Shown piece by piece: positions 32,765 through 41,136 of a stretch of 64,000 nucleotides of DNA. Positions within the stretch are counted from its first letter, which is position 1. The number at the start of each line of letters is the position of its first letter. Origin of the DNA: G051903925 sp051903925. GTDB taxonomy: Bacteria > Pseudomonadota > Alphaproteobacteria > Zavarziniales > Zavarziniaceae. The translations under genes and the position numbers were made by a program. The stretch covers positions 3,162,001-3,226,000 of the forward strand of contig NZ_CP173678.1 in the NCBI RefSeq assembly GCF_051903925.1, in the 5' to 3' direction. Under the pieces are notes generated by a model. It worked only from the letters and a program-made list of their open reading frames with translations, had not been told where the DNA came from and ran no database searches.

Positions 32765-33486
32765 TGTCCGAGCCGGCGCACGACAGCCCCGCGAACCTGG
32801 AGCCGGAGGAGCGGCCCCACCTGCTCGTCGTCGATGACGACAGTCGCCTGCGCGCCTTGCTGCGCCGCTACCTGACCGAGAACGGTTTCCTGGTCACGGT
32901 GGCCGAGAACGCGGCCGAGGCACGGGCGAAACTGAAGAGCATCGAGTTCGACCTGGTCGTCCTCGACGTGATGATGCCGGGCGAGTCGGGCCTGGACCTG
33001 ACGCGATCCCTGCGTGGCGAGAAGTCGGCGCCTGTGCTCCTGCTGACGGCCAAGGGCGAGGCGGAGGCGCGGATCGAGGGCCTTGAGGCCGGTGCCGACG
33101 ACTACCTGGCCAAGCCGTTCGAGCCGCGGGAGCTGGTCCTGCGCATCCGCACCATCCTGCGGCGCGTTGCCGCCAATACGCCAGAGGCGCTGGCGCCGAT
33201 GGTCAAGATCGGCCCCTGGCTTCTGGACACGCGGCGCGGCGAGCTGAAGCAGGGCGCCCAGGTCGTGCATCTGTCGTCGAACGAGTTGAGCCTGCTGCGG
33301 ATCTTCGTGGCCCAGCCGGGCGTCACCTTCAGCCGGGAGGATCTGGGCCGCATCACGGGCTCCGCTCCGGACCGTGCCATCGACGTCCAGATGAGTCGCC
33401 TTCGGCGCAAGCTGGACGACGATCCCAGGGCACCACGTCTGCTCCAGACCGTGCGGGGCAAGGGCTATGTGCTGTGGCCGGACTGA
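32764..33486 (+). CDS. OmpR-family response regulator (PetR-like)
   Basis: A 240-residue regulator with an extended N terminus. Receiver domain 19-135 has LLVVDDDSRL, phosphoacceptor in LVVLDVMMPGESG, LLTAKGE and DDYLAKPFEPREL. The winged-helix OmpR output domain (about 145-238) has LSSNELSLLRIFVAQPGVTFSREDL and IDVQMSRLRRKL, ending RGKGYVLWPD. Coupled to the MarR gene upstream. The kinase gene 93 nt downstream is its probable partner. Confidence 0.92.
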   Translation: MSEPAHDSPANLEPEERPHLLVVDDDSRLRALLRRYLTENGFLVTVAENAAEARAKLKSIEFDLVVLDVMMPGESGLDLTRSLRGEKSAPVLLLTAKGEAEARIEGLEAGADDYLAKPFEPRELVLRIRTILRRVAANTPEALAPMVKIGPWLLDTRRGELKQGAQVVHLSSNELSLLRIFVAQPGVTFSREDLGRITGSAPDRAIDVQMSRLRRKLDDDPRAPRLLQTVRGKGYVLWPD

Positions 33487-33579
33487 ACGGCAACGCCTGC
33501 TCCGGCAGAGGGTGGCATCCTGGTCGCGGGTGAGCGCCGGCTGAGGGCCATAGCACGCTGGCGCCTGCGCACCCGATGG

Positions 33580-34884
33580 GTGAAGCGGGTCCTGCCACGC
33601 AGCCTGTTTGCGCGGACACTCATCATCATCGTGGCGCCGCTGCTGCTCAGCCAGGCGACCTTGGCCTATGTCTTTGTCGAACGCCATTGGGAGACGGTGA
33701 CCCGCCGCCTGTGCAGAGGCGTCGCGGGTGACATCGCCTACCTCGCGGAATTTGCCAGCACGGCTCCGGGTGCGGAGAACGGCCAACTCATCAACTTGGC
33801 CCGCCGACATATGCAGTTCGAGGTCGCGGTGATCCCGGGCGAGCCGCTGCCCGCGACCACGCGGGCGGACTACCCAATTCTGGACCGCGTCTTGCGGCAG
33901 GAACTGGCGGCGCATGTCGGCCTGCCCTTTACCCTGGATACCGAGCGCTATCCCGGCTTCATCGACATGCACTTTCAGCTTGGCGGTGCGGTGATGCGGG
34001 TCCTGGCGCCCCTGAGCCGTGTCAGTTCGCACACGACCACCTTGTTCTTCCTGTGGATGGTCGGCGCCAGCCTGCTGTTCGTCGGCGTTGCCATAATCTT
34101 CCTGCGTAACCAGGTTCGTCCCATCCGGCGCCTTGCCCTGGCGGCCGCGGCGTTCGGGAAGGGACAACCCATCGACTTCAAGCCGACAGGCGCCGATGAG
34201 GTCCGCCTCGCCGCAAGCGAGTTTCTTGCCATGCGCGAACGGATCGAGCGGCATGTCCGGCAGCGGACGGAGATGCTGGCCGGCATCAGCCATGACCTGC
34301 GCACGCCACTCACCCGCATGCGGTTGGAGTTGGCCATGCTGCCGCCCAGTGAGGAGGTGAACGGCCTGGCCGCCGACGTCCGCGAGATGGAGAACATGGT
34401 TGCGGAGTTCCTCGCCTTTACCCGTGGTGCAAATGGGGAAACGCCGTCCCCTGTGGACCTCAGGGACCTCATGGACGAGGTAGCCGCCGATGCGGCGCTG
34501 CGGGAGGATGCCCGGCCCGTGGCGGTGGATTGCGCGCCCGGGCTGGTGGTTGCGACGCGCAGGCAGGCGCTGAAGCGGGCGCTCGTCAACCTGGTCAACA
34601 ACGCCCTCCGCTATGGCACCAGGGTCCGGCTGTCGGCCTTCCAGGTGCGGCACGCCGTGACGATCCTGGTAGACGATGATGGGCCCGGCATTCCCCCCGA
34701 CCAGCGTGAAGCGGCGTTCCGTCCCTTTGTCCGCCTGGACGAGGCACGCAATCTCGATCATGGCGGCGGCGTCGGGTTGGGCCTTGCGATCACCCGTGAT
34801 CTGGTGCGGGCCCAGGGCGGCGAAGTGGAACTGGAATCGAGCCCGATGGGTGGGTTGCGCGTCCGCCTGCGCCTTCCCATGTAG
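33580..34884 (+). CDS. EnvZ-like sensor histidine kinase
   Basis: A 434-residue kinase. TM1 (about 10-30), a roughly 115-residue periplasmic loop, TM2 (about 152-175), HAMP (about 175-228), DHp with GISHDLRTPLTRMRLELAM, and an HATPase with NLVNNALRYG, VDDDGPGIP and GVGLGLAITRDLV. GTG start; no in-frame ATG exists upstream and the VKRVLPRSLFARTLIIIVAP start matches the usual EnvZ-type N terminus. It probably phosphorylates the OmpR-type regulator upstream. Confidence 0.9.
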   Translation: MKRVLPRSLFARTLIIIVAPLLLSQATLAYVFVERHWETVTRRLCRGVAGDIAYLAEFASTAPGAENGQLINLARRHMQFEVAVIPGEPLPATTRADYPILDRVLRQELAAHVGLPFTLDTERYPGFIDMHFQLGGAVMRVLAPLSRVSSHTTTLFFLWMVGASLLFVGVAIIFLRNQVRPIRRLALAAAAFGKGQPIDFKPTGADEVRLAASEFLAMRERIERHVRQRTEMLAGISHDLRTPLTRMRLELAMLPPSEEVNGLAADVREMENMVAEFLAFTRGANGETPSPVDLRDLMDEVAADAALREDARPVAVDCAPGLVVATRRQALKRALVNLVNNALRYGTRVRLSAFQVRHAVTILVDDDGPGIPPDQREAAFRPFVRLDEARNLDHGGGVGLGLAITRDLVRAQGGEVELESSPMGGLRVRLRLPM

Positions 34885-35046
34885 GTACTGGTGACCAGCC
34901 TGCGCCGCTCAGCATTGTTGCGTCGACTCGAGGGGACCCGCTAGGCTCCCCGATGTGGTGGTCGACCTTTCACGTAGCCGCAACATATTGCCGCACCGAC
35001 GCGCGGCTGCCACCCTCCCATTGATGCCAGCCAGGAGCGACGCCCC

Positions 35047-35550
35047 ATGGCTTCCCTGTCCCTACGTCCCGAGACGCCGTCCGCAGCCAATCCGCTCGAG
35101 ATGATCGAGCAGATCGTCGCCGCGCACGACTGGCCCTATGACCGGTCGAGCGAGGAGGACCTGTCCGTCTGTGTTGCTGGCACGTGGTGCGAGTACCAAC
35201 TGAACTTTTCCTGGCGCGACGATCATCAGGCGCTCCAGCTTTCCTGCGCGCTCGATACCAAGGTGGCGGAGCCCCGCCGCAACGACATCTATGGCCTGCT
35301 GGGCCTGATCAACGAGCAGCTCTGGCTTGGCCATTTCTGTCTCTGGGCGCAGGAAGGCGTGCTCATGTTCCGCTACGGCCTGCTGTCCGGGATGGACGGC
35401 ATCGGGCCCGAGCAGTGCGAGGAGATGATCGACGTCGCGATCAGCGAGTGCGAGCGGTTCTACACTGCCTTCCAGTTCGTCCTGTGGGGCGGGAAGAACC
35501 CCAAGGACGCCCTGGCTGCCGCCCTGTTCGAAACCGTGGGCGAGGCCTGA
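35047..35550 (+). CDS. YbjN domain-containing protein
   Basis: A 167-residue protein of the YbjN family, related in fold to type III secretion chaperones. Motifs: NPLEMIEQIVAAHDWPYDRSSEEDL, CALDTKVAEPRRNDIYGLLGLINEQLWLGHFCLW and MFRYGLL. No enzyme activity is known for the family. ATG with CAGGAGCGACG upstream. It is 6 nt from proC, so the two are cotranscribed, as in many Rhodospirillales. Confidence 0.88.
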   Translation: MASLSLRPETPSAANPLEMIEQIVAAHDWPYDRSSEEDLSVCVAGTWCEYQLNFSWRDDHQALQLSCALDTKVAEPRRNDIYGLLGLINEQLWLGHFCLWAQEGVLMFRYGLLSGMDGIGPEQCEEMIDVAISECERFYTAFQFVLWGGKNPKDALAAALFETVGEA

Positions 35551-35556
35551 TCGACC

Positions 35557-36384
35557 GTGTCAGAGACGCCTTCGCCCAACCTGAAGGGGACGCGGGTCCT
35601 GCTCGTCGGCTGCGGGCAGATGGGCCGAGCGATGCTGGATGGCTGGCTGGCGCGCGGCCTGGTACCGGCCGACGTGACGGTCGTGGAGCCCGGGCTCCAG
35701 ACGCTGCCCACCGGTGTTCGCCATCTGGCCGATCCGTCGGGCCTTACGACCGCAGCGCCACCGGACGCCGTGATCCTGGCCGTGAAGCCTCAGGTCATGG
35801 ACGACGTGCTGCCTGCCTATGTTGGATTGGCCGCGGCGCGGCCTGTCTTCATTTCAATCGCTGCGGGGCGGACGATCGCGTCGTTCGAGCGGGCCCTGGG
35901 CAACGATGTAGCGATCGTCCGGGCGATGCCAAACCTGCCGGCCAGGATCGGGCGCGGCATGACGGCCGCTGTGGCGAATGGCAATGCCACGGCTGGCCAG
36001 CGCGCACTGGCCGATGTGCTCCTGTCGGCTTCCGGCGACTTTGCCTGGCTGGATGACGAGGGCCTGATCGACCCGGTCACGGCCGTCTCGGGTGGTGGCC
36101 CGGCCTATGTCTTTCTGCTCGCCGAAGTCCTGGCACATGCGGCGGTCGAGGCTGGCATACCGCGTGCCTTGGCAATGCAACTGGCGCGCCAGACCGTGAC
36201 TGGTGCGGCCGCGCTGCTGGAACAGAGCACGGATGACCCGGCCACCTTGCGCAAATCCGTGACCAGTCCCAAGGGAACGACCGAGCGCGCTCTTGCAGTC
36301 CTCATGGCATCCGATGGCATTGGGCCACTGTTCGAGCAGGCGATCGCCGCGGCAACCGCCCGATCCCGGGAGCTTGCGACATGA
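35557..36384 (+). CDS. proC: Pyrroline-5-carboxylate reductase
   Basis: A 275-residue enzyme for the last step of proline synthesis. NAD(P) site LLVGCGQMGRAMLDGWL near residue 14, ILAVKPQVMDDVLP, RAMPNLPARIGRGMTA, and the family signature near the C terminus (AVSGGGPAYVFLLAEVLAHAA; RKSVTSPKGTTERAL). GTG start at 35557. It overlaps the TetR-family gene by ATGA (36381-36384). Confidence 0.94.
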   Translation: MSETPSPNLKGTRVLLVGCGQMGRAMLDGWLARGLVPADVTVVEPGLQTLPTGVRHLADPSGLTTAAPPDAVILAVKPQVMDDVLPAYVGLAAARPVFISIAAGRTIASFERALGNDVAIVRAMPNLPARIGRGMTAAVANGNATAGQRALADVLLSASGDFAWLDDEGLIDPVTAVSGGGPAYVFLLAEVLAHAAVEAGIPRALAMQLARQTVTGAAALLEQSTDDPATLRKSVTSPKGTTERALAVLMASDGIGPLFEQAIAAATARSRELAT

Positions 36385-37043
36385 GCAACGGCGCCGCGCC
36401 GGATGGGGCTTCAGACGCAACGCCGCGTGAGGAGGCACTGCATGCGGCGCCGAACCAAGCCCAGCGTCTGCCTGACGACGAGTCCCGCGTCATGGCGGCG
36501 TTCCTCTCGGAACTTGCGGAGCGCGGGTGGCGCGATACGACCCTTCTGGGTGTCGCCGGTCGCGCTGCCATGGGAATCGCCGATCTCTACCCGCGGTTTG
36601 CGGACAAGCCTGCCCTGGTTGACGCGTTCCTGCGGTCGACCGATCGAGCGATGCTGGCATTCGACGAGGCGGATCTTGAAGGGCAGGGGCATCGGGAACG
36701 CCTGTTCGACATCCTGATGCGGCGTCTCGACGTGCTGGTGCCGCATCGGGCGGCCGCGCGCGAGATCGGACGTGCTGCGTTGCGGGATCCGCGTCTTGCG
36801 CTGGTCATGCGTCATGGCCTGCTGCGTGCGATGGGCTGGGCGATCCAGGCGGCTGGGCTTGACCGGTCCGGCCTGCGCGGCGCCCTCAGGATCCGCGCGG
36901 TTGGGCAGGCCTATCTGCGCGCCATGCGGGTCTGGTACGACGATGACGATCAGTCCTCGCGGACCATGGCGGAGCTTGACCGCCGGCTGGTGGCGATCGA
37001 CCGCCTCCTGGGCGCACCGCGTGGCGAAGCGCCAGGTGCATGA
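36381..37043 (+). CDS. TetR-family transcriptional regulator
   Basis: A 220-residue protein. After a 30-residue disordered start, an HTH resembles TetR: FLSELAERGWRDTTLLGVAGRAAMGIADLYPRFADKPALVDAFLR, where the usual YxxF appears as LYPRF. The C-terminal half is the effector domain and ends in a COQ9-like helical region. Translationally coupled to proC. The target is unknown. Confidence 0.82.
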   Translation: MSNGAAPDGASDATPREEALHAAPNQAQRLPDDESRVMAAFLSELAERGWRDTTLLGVAGRAAMGIADLYPRFADKPALVDAFLRSTDRAMLAFDEADLEGQGHRERLFDILMRRLDVLVPHRAAAREIGRAALRDPRLALVMRHGLLRAMGWAIQAAGLDRSGLRGALRIRAVGQAYLRAMRVWYDDDDQSSRTMAELDRRLVAIDRLLGAPRGEAPGA

Positions 37044-37083
37044 GGTTTCACGCAACTCCCGCGCAATTGCCTAAAATCCTGTT

Positions 37084-37098
37084 TGGCAAGGGCTTTGC
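37084..37098 (+). promoter_or_regulatory. Possible sigma-54 promoter upstream of the phasin gene
   Basis: TGGCAAGGGCTTTGC has GG and GC separated by exactly 10 bp and fits the -24/-12 consensus at most positions. It lies about 165 nt before the phasin ATG. No enhancer site was identified. Confidence 0.35.
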
Positions 37099-37264
37099 GG
37101 CGTCGGTGCGGCATTGTTGCATCGGCACGATATTGTGTGGCGGTGCGGAACTGTTGGCCGTTGCGATCCTTGACCCAGCCGAAGCCTAGGGCTCATCATC
37201 CCCCCGTCCGGAAGCGGGCCGGATCGGCGGCTGCATCCACCCCGCATCATGAGGAGTCGGTCGA

Positions 37265-37702
37265 ATGGCCACGAAGCTGGATTTCCCGTTCTTTGACTTC
37301 TCGAAGGTGATGCAGGAATTCAAGATGCCGGGTGGCGACGGCTTCAAGATGCCGGGCCTCGACATGGATGCCTTCGTTGCGTCGCAGCGCCGCAACGTGG
37401 AAGCGCTGACCCAGGCGAACAAGCTTGCGGCCGAAGGCTTCCAGACGATCGCGCGTCGCCAGGCTGAGATCTTTCGTACGACGCTGACCGATTTCTCGGA
37501 ACTGACGCGCGATCTGATGGCCAAGGGGAACCAGCCGGCCGATCAGACCGAACGCGTGAAGCAGACGTTCGAATCCGCAGTCGCCAACATGCGGGAACTG
37601 ACTGAGTTGGCGACGAAGGCCAACCAGGAAGTGTTCGAGGTCCTGAACCGCCGGGTCGCCGAGGGGATCGAAGAACTGCGCTCCCTTGCCCCCAAGACCT
37701 GA
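37265..37702 (+). CDS. Phasin family protein
   Basis: A 145-residue phasin. A hydrophobic/amphipathic start (FPFFDFSKVMQEFKMPG) is followed by the helical core (MDAFVASQRRNVEALTQANKLAAEGFQTIARRQAEIF) ending in LTELATKANQEVFEVLNRRVAEGIEEL. Phasins coat polyhydroxyalkanoate granules and control their size. ATG with GAGGAGTCGG upstream. Its presence implies PHA storage; phaC/phaR are not in the window. Confidence 0.9.
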   Translation: MATKLDFPFFDFSKVMQEFKMPGGDGFKMPGLDMDAFVASQRRNVEALTQANKLAAEGFQTIARRQAEIFRTTLTDFSELTRDLMAKGNQPADQTERVKQTFESAVANMRELTELATKANQEVFEVLNRRVAEGIEELRSLAPKT

Positions 37703-37740
37703 AGCATCCGCGACCTGATGCACCCTGGCCGGACCCACGT

Positions 37741-38112
37741 GTGAGCGAACCGACACCGACGCCAAGCCCCCTCGCGCCGACCATCGGCTTCGAGGGGTTC
37801 GCCGCTCTCGATATCCGCGTGGGGACGATCATTAAGGCGGAAGCATTTCCCCAGGCCCGCAAGCCGGCTTTCAAGCTCCTCATCGACTTCGGTCCTGCGA
37901 TCGGTACGCGCAGGTCATCGGCCCAGATCACCGAGCACTACACGATCGAGGACCTGGTGGGGCGTCAGGTCGCGGCGGTAGTCAACTTCAAGCCGCGTCA
38001 GATCGGACCCTTCATCTCGGAAGTGTTGACACTTGGCTTTCCGGATGCGGCCGGCAAGGTCGTCCTGATCGGACCAACCCAGCCCGTGCCGAACGGCGGC
38101 CGCCTGTTCTGA
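37741..38112 (+). CDS. csaA: tRNA-binding domain protein (CsaA-like)
   Basis: A 123-residue OB-fold protein with FAALDIRVGTIIKAEAFPQARKPAFKLLIDFG, QVAAVVNFKPRQIGPFISEVLTLGF and the C-terminal VVLIGPTQPVPNGGRLF typical of CsaA. CsaA has export-chaperone and tRNA-binding activity. GTG start at 37741, 38 nt after the phasin stop. Convergent with the Old Yellow Enzyme gene, 18 bp apart. Confidence 0.9.
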   Translation: MSEPTPTPSPLAPTIGFEGFAALDIRVGTIIKAEAFPQARKPAFKLLIDFGPAIGTRRSSAQITEHYTIEDLVGRQVAAVVNFKPRQIGPFISEVLTLGFPDAAGKVVLIGPTQPVPNGGRLF

Positions 38113-38130
38113 AGGCGGCCGCGCGGGTCC

Positions 38131-39231
38131 TTAGACCAGTTCGGCCAGGGCTTCGACCGAATAGGGGGCGAGGTCGGCGATGCGGCCCGCCTTCACCTTC
38201 AGCGCCCAGTCGGGGTTGACGATCAGGCTGCGGCCCACCGCGACCAGGTCGAATTCGTCCGCTTCCAGCCGGCGCAGCAGGGCGTCGATGCCCTCGGCAC
38301 CCGCGCCACCCGTGCGCATGGTCGACACGAACTCCACATTCAGGCTGACCGAGCCCACGGTGATCGTGGGCAGGCCGGTCAGCTTCTTGGTCCAGCCGGC
38401 AAGGTTGAGGTCCGAGCCTTCGAACTCCGGCTCCCAGTAGCGGCGGGTCGAGCAATGGAAGCAGTCGACGCCGGCATCCACCAGCGGCTGCAGGAAGCTG
38501 AGCAGCTCATCCGGGTTATGCGCAAGGCGGACCGAGAAGTCCTGCTGCTTCCACTGCGAGAAGCGCAGGATCACCGGATAGTCGGGGGAGACCCGGGCCC
38601 GCACGGCCTTGACGATCTCTGCCGCGAAGCGGGTGCGCTCGGCCAGATTGCCGCCGAAGCGGTCGTCACGCTGGTTGGTGCCGTCCCAGAAGAACTGGTC
38701 GATCAGGTAGCCATGCGCGCCGTGCAGCTCGATCGCGTCGAAGCCCAGGCGTTCGGCATCGGCGGCCCCCTGGGCAAAGGCCTCGATCGCGGTGGCGATC
38801 TGGGCGTCGGTCATGGGCGGATAGATCTGCTTGCCCGGCTTCACCAGGCCGGAGGGGCCGACGCTCGGCAGTTCGGGCCGTGGGCCGGCCTGCTGCTTGC
38901 GCATCATGCCGGTGTGCCAGAGCTGCGGGGCAATCAGGCCGCCGGCGGCGTGCACCTCGCCCACGACATGGGCCCAGCCGTCCAGCGACTTGCCATGGAA
39001 GGCGGGAACAGCGCCGTCATTGCTGGCAACGGGGTCGTTGACCGTCGTGCCTTCAGTGATGATGAGACCGCAGCCGCCCTCTGCCCGCCGGCGGTAATAG
39101 GCCGCGACCTTGTCGCCCACCACCTCGTCTGGGGATTTGGACCGGGTCATCGGTGCCATGACGACGCGGTTGGGCAGAGTCAGGCGCTTCAGCTGGAACG
39201 GACGGAACAGGGCAGAGGTGTTGAGCGTCAT
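38131..39231 (-). CDS. NADH:flavin oxidoreductase, Old Yellow Enzyme family
   Basis: A 366-residue FMN-dependent TIM barrel. N-terminal ALFRPFQLKRLTLPNRVVMAPMTRS, the ligand-binding HGAHGYLIDQFFWDGTN and LVAVGRSLIVNPDWALKV are typical of the OYE class with ene-reductase activity. It starts 32 nt after the HD oxygenase stop on the same strand and may be cotranscribed with the TmpA/TmpB-like genes. A role in reducing an unsaturated intermediate, or in amine oxidation as in the trimethylamine dehydrogenase branch, is speculative. Confidence 0.9.
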   Translation of the reverse strand: MTLNTSALFRPFQLKRLTLPNRVVMAPMTRSKSPDEVVGDKVAAYYRRRAEGGCGLIITEGTTVNDPVASNDGAVPAFHGKSLDGWAHVVGEVHAAGGLIAPQLWHTGMMRKQQAGPRPELPSVGPSGLVKPGKQIYPPMTDAQIATAIEAFAQGAADAERLGFDAIELHGAHGYLIDQFFWDGTNQRDDRFGGNLAERTRFAAEIVKAVRARVSPDYPVILRFSQWKQQDFSVRLAHNPDELLSFLQPLVDAGVDCFHCSTRRYWEPEFEGSDLNLAGWTKKLTGLPTITVGSVSLNVEFVSTMRTGGAGAEGIDALLRRLEADEFDLVAVGRSLIVNPDWALKVKAGRIADLAPYSVEALAELV

Positions 39232-39263
39232 CGCATGGGTCCCGGGATTGGCCAGTCGCCGGC

Positions 39264-39878
39264 TTAGCGCGGCGGGGCGGCTGCCTGCAATCGCTCATCC
39301 GGGCGGGACAGGACCCGATCCAGGACCGCGGCATAGTGGCTGAAGGGCGGGGTGACATGGCCCGGCACCTTGGCCGCGTCGTCCCACCGGCGCACGCGCA
39401 CGGCGTCGGCGTGATGGGGATTGAGCTCGAACGCCGCGATCTCGGCAGAGCCCATCGGGCCACCCTGGAGGCTGAGGCTGTGGACCGACGCCTCGGACAG
39501 GGCGTCGTAGTAATGGGGCTCGACCGCGCAGAGATAGCGCTTGGCCGCCACATGCAGGCGGATGCAGGCGACCATCCGCTCTGGAAAGAAGGGCGCCAGG
39601 ACGCGGGCACCGCCCTGGTCGTGCTTGTTGTCCAGCTTGTCGAAGTTGAGATAGGCGAATTCACTGGTGAAGTGCCCGATGTCGTGCAGCAGGGCGGCCG
39701 CGACAAGCTCGTCGTCCCCGCCTTCCAGTTCCGCGCGATGGGCGGCCTGAAGCATGTGCTCGGCCATCGATACCGGCTCGCCCAGGTAGTCCTCGGCCCC
39801 GCGGCGGGCAAAGAGGTCGGCCAGGAACGGGACCAGCCCCTGCCGGTCCAGGACGGGTTCGTCAATCAGCGCGCTCAT
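39264..39878 (-). CDS. HD-domain diiron oxygenase, TmpB/PhnZ-like
   Basis: A 204-residue HD-fold protein. Its residues match the mixed-valent diiron oxygenases: Tyr31 and Glu34 in DYLGEP (as Tyr24/Glu27 in PhnZ), His41 in MAEHML, His65-Asp66 and His69 in LLHDIGHF, His86 in NKHDQGG, His109 in RLHVAAKRYL and Asp166 in RRWDDAAK. The spacing Tyr-10-His-24-HD equals that of PhnZ. PhnZ and TmpB cleave 1-hydroxyphosphonates to carboxylate plus phosphate. It overlaps the 2OG oxygenase gene by ATGA (39875-39878). Confidence 0.82.
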   Translation of the reverse strand: MSALIDEPVLDRQGLVPFLADLFARRGAEDYLGEPVSMAEHMLQAAHRAELEGGDDELVAAALLHDIGHFTSEFAYLNFDKLDNKHDQGGARVLAPFFPERMVACIRLHVAAKRYLCAVEPHYYDALSEASVHSLSLQGGPMGSAEIAAFELNPHHADAVRVRRWDDAAKVPGHVTPPFSHYAAVLDRVLSRPDERLQAAAPPR

Positions 39879-41014
39879 GCAGCCTCCGCATGATCCTGCT
39901 CCAGCACGGCGAGGGTGGAGAGCAGGCCGTCCTTGTCAGCGTAGCAGCCCTGGAGCCAGCGGCGGCCATCGCCGGTGAAGCTGGTGCGGCCGTGCAGGAC
40001 GCGTGTGTTGTCCACGATGAAGAGCTCCCCCGGTTCCAGGCGGAAGGTGACGGCGAAGGCCGGATCCTCGACCAGCTGCGAGAAACGGCGATAGGCGGCA
40101 TAGAAGGCGGGCATCCGCTCGAACGGGACGTCGCGGACCGGCGCTGCCGAGCGGTTGTTGAAGCGCACGGCAATCAGTTCGCCATCGGGTGCCAGTTCCA
40201 GCATCGGCCGCCGGGCGTCGAGCTGGACATCCGAGGCACCGGCATAGCGAAAGCGCATGCAGTGTCCGCTCAGCAAGGCAAAGGCGTCGGGGTCGTCCTG
40301 CTGCAGGCGCCGCGCGACGGCGAACCCGTCGATCACCACCGAATGCCCACCCGCGACGGAGTTCTCCAGGCAATGCAGCAATTGCAGGGTCGGCACTGGA
40401 TCGCGATAGGGATTGTCGGTGTGGGCCTGGAGCCCGAGGTTGGTATAGGCGAGGTTGGTGGGGTTCACCTCCGCCCGGACGTCGAACCAGCGGCCATAGT
40501 TCGTCTCGCGCACATGGGCGAACAGGGAGGCCACCTCCGCGACGCTGCCGGAGAGCGCCGGCACGCCGGACATCACGCCAAAGCCGCGGGACCGGATCGC
40601 GGCCAGCCAGTCGCGCAGGGCCGCACCCTTCTGCCCTGCCTGCGCGAACGTGATGCGCGCGACCTGATCCTGCGCCGTGGCATCCCACAGCACGAGGTCG
40701 GGCGCCACCCAGCCCGCCGCCGGAGGGGGCGCCACGTCATAGCGATTGGCCAGCAGCCAGGCCCGGTCGAACACGGTGCGGTGGCCGTCGCTGAAAGCGA
40801 GGTGGACCTGCTGGCCGGCACTGTCGGCAGCCGTCAGGTGCACGTCGGGATCGAGGTCGAGGACGGTGATCAGGCGCTGGCCGTTGCCGGCGCTGCGGGT
40901 CGCGGGGTCGAGTGCTGAATCGCGCAGCCACAGGGCGTGGAAGCGAGCGTCGCCGTCGGGCCCATGCAGGGCCAGGACGCGGCCGTCGTCCTGGATCTCG
41001 AGCGCTGATGTCAT
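39875..41014 (-). CDS. 2-Oxoglutarate/Fe(II) oxygenase, TmpA/gamma-butyrobetaine hydroxylase-like
   Basis: A 379-residue protein of the TauD/GBBH group. The N-terminal domain 1-100 carries FHALWLRDSALDPATR but lacks the zinc Cys cluster of butyrobetaine hydroxylase. The catalytic domain has HTD (His198, Asp200) in LQAHTDNPYRDP, His341 in TRVLHGRTSF and Arg352 for 2-oxoglutarate, with NLAYTNLGL as in GBBH. Paired with the HD oxygenase it fits TmpA, which hydroxylates 2-(trimethylammonio)ethylphosphonate. ATG with AAGGGAG upstream. GBBH proper is the alternative. Confidence 0.82.
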   Translation of the reverse strand: MTSALEIQDDGRVLALHGPDGDARFHALWLRDSALDPATRSAGNGQRLITVLDLDPDVHLTAADSAGQQVHLAFSDGHRTVFDRAWLLANRYDVAPPPAAGWVAPDLVLWDATAQDQVARITFAQAGQKGAALRDWLAAIRSRGFGVMSGVPALSGSVAEVASLFAHVRETNYGRWFDVRAEVNPTNLAYTNLGLQAHTDNPYRDPVPTLQLLHCLENSVAGGHSVVIDGFAVARRLQQDDPDAFALLSGHCMRFRYAGASDVQLDARRPMLELAPDGELIAVRFNNRSAAPVRDVPFERMPAFYAAYRRFSQLVEDPAFAVTFRLEPGELFIVDNTRVLHGRTSFTGDGRRWLQGCYADKDGLLSTLAVLEQDHAEAA

Positions 41015-41136
41015 GGCGGCTCCCTTAGCGGTCGCGTGACGACAGGATCATGACAGATACGCTGCTGCCTTGCGCCTGATTGCATCGAGCGGCTAATCAA
41101 GCTGGAGGCCGCAAGACATAAGGGGAGGACGTCGCG

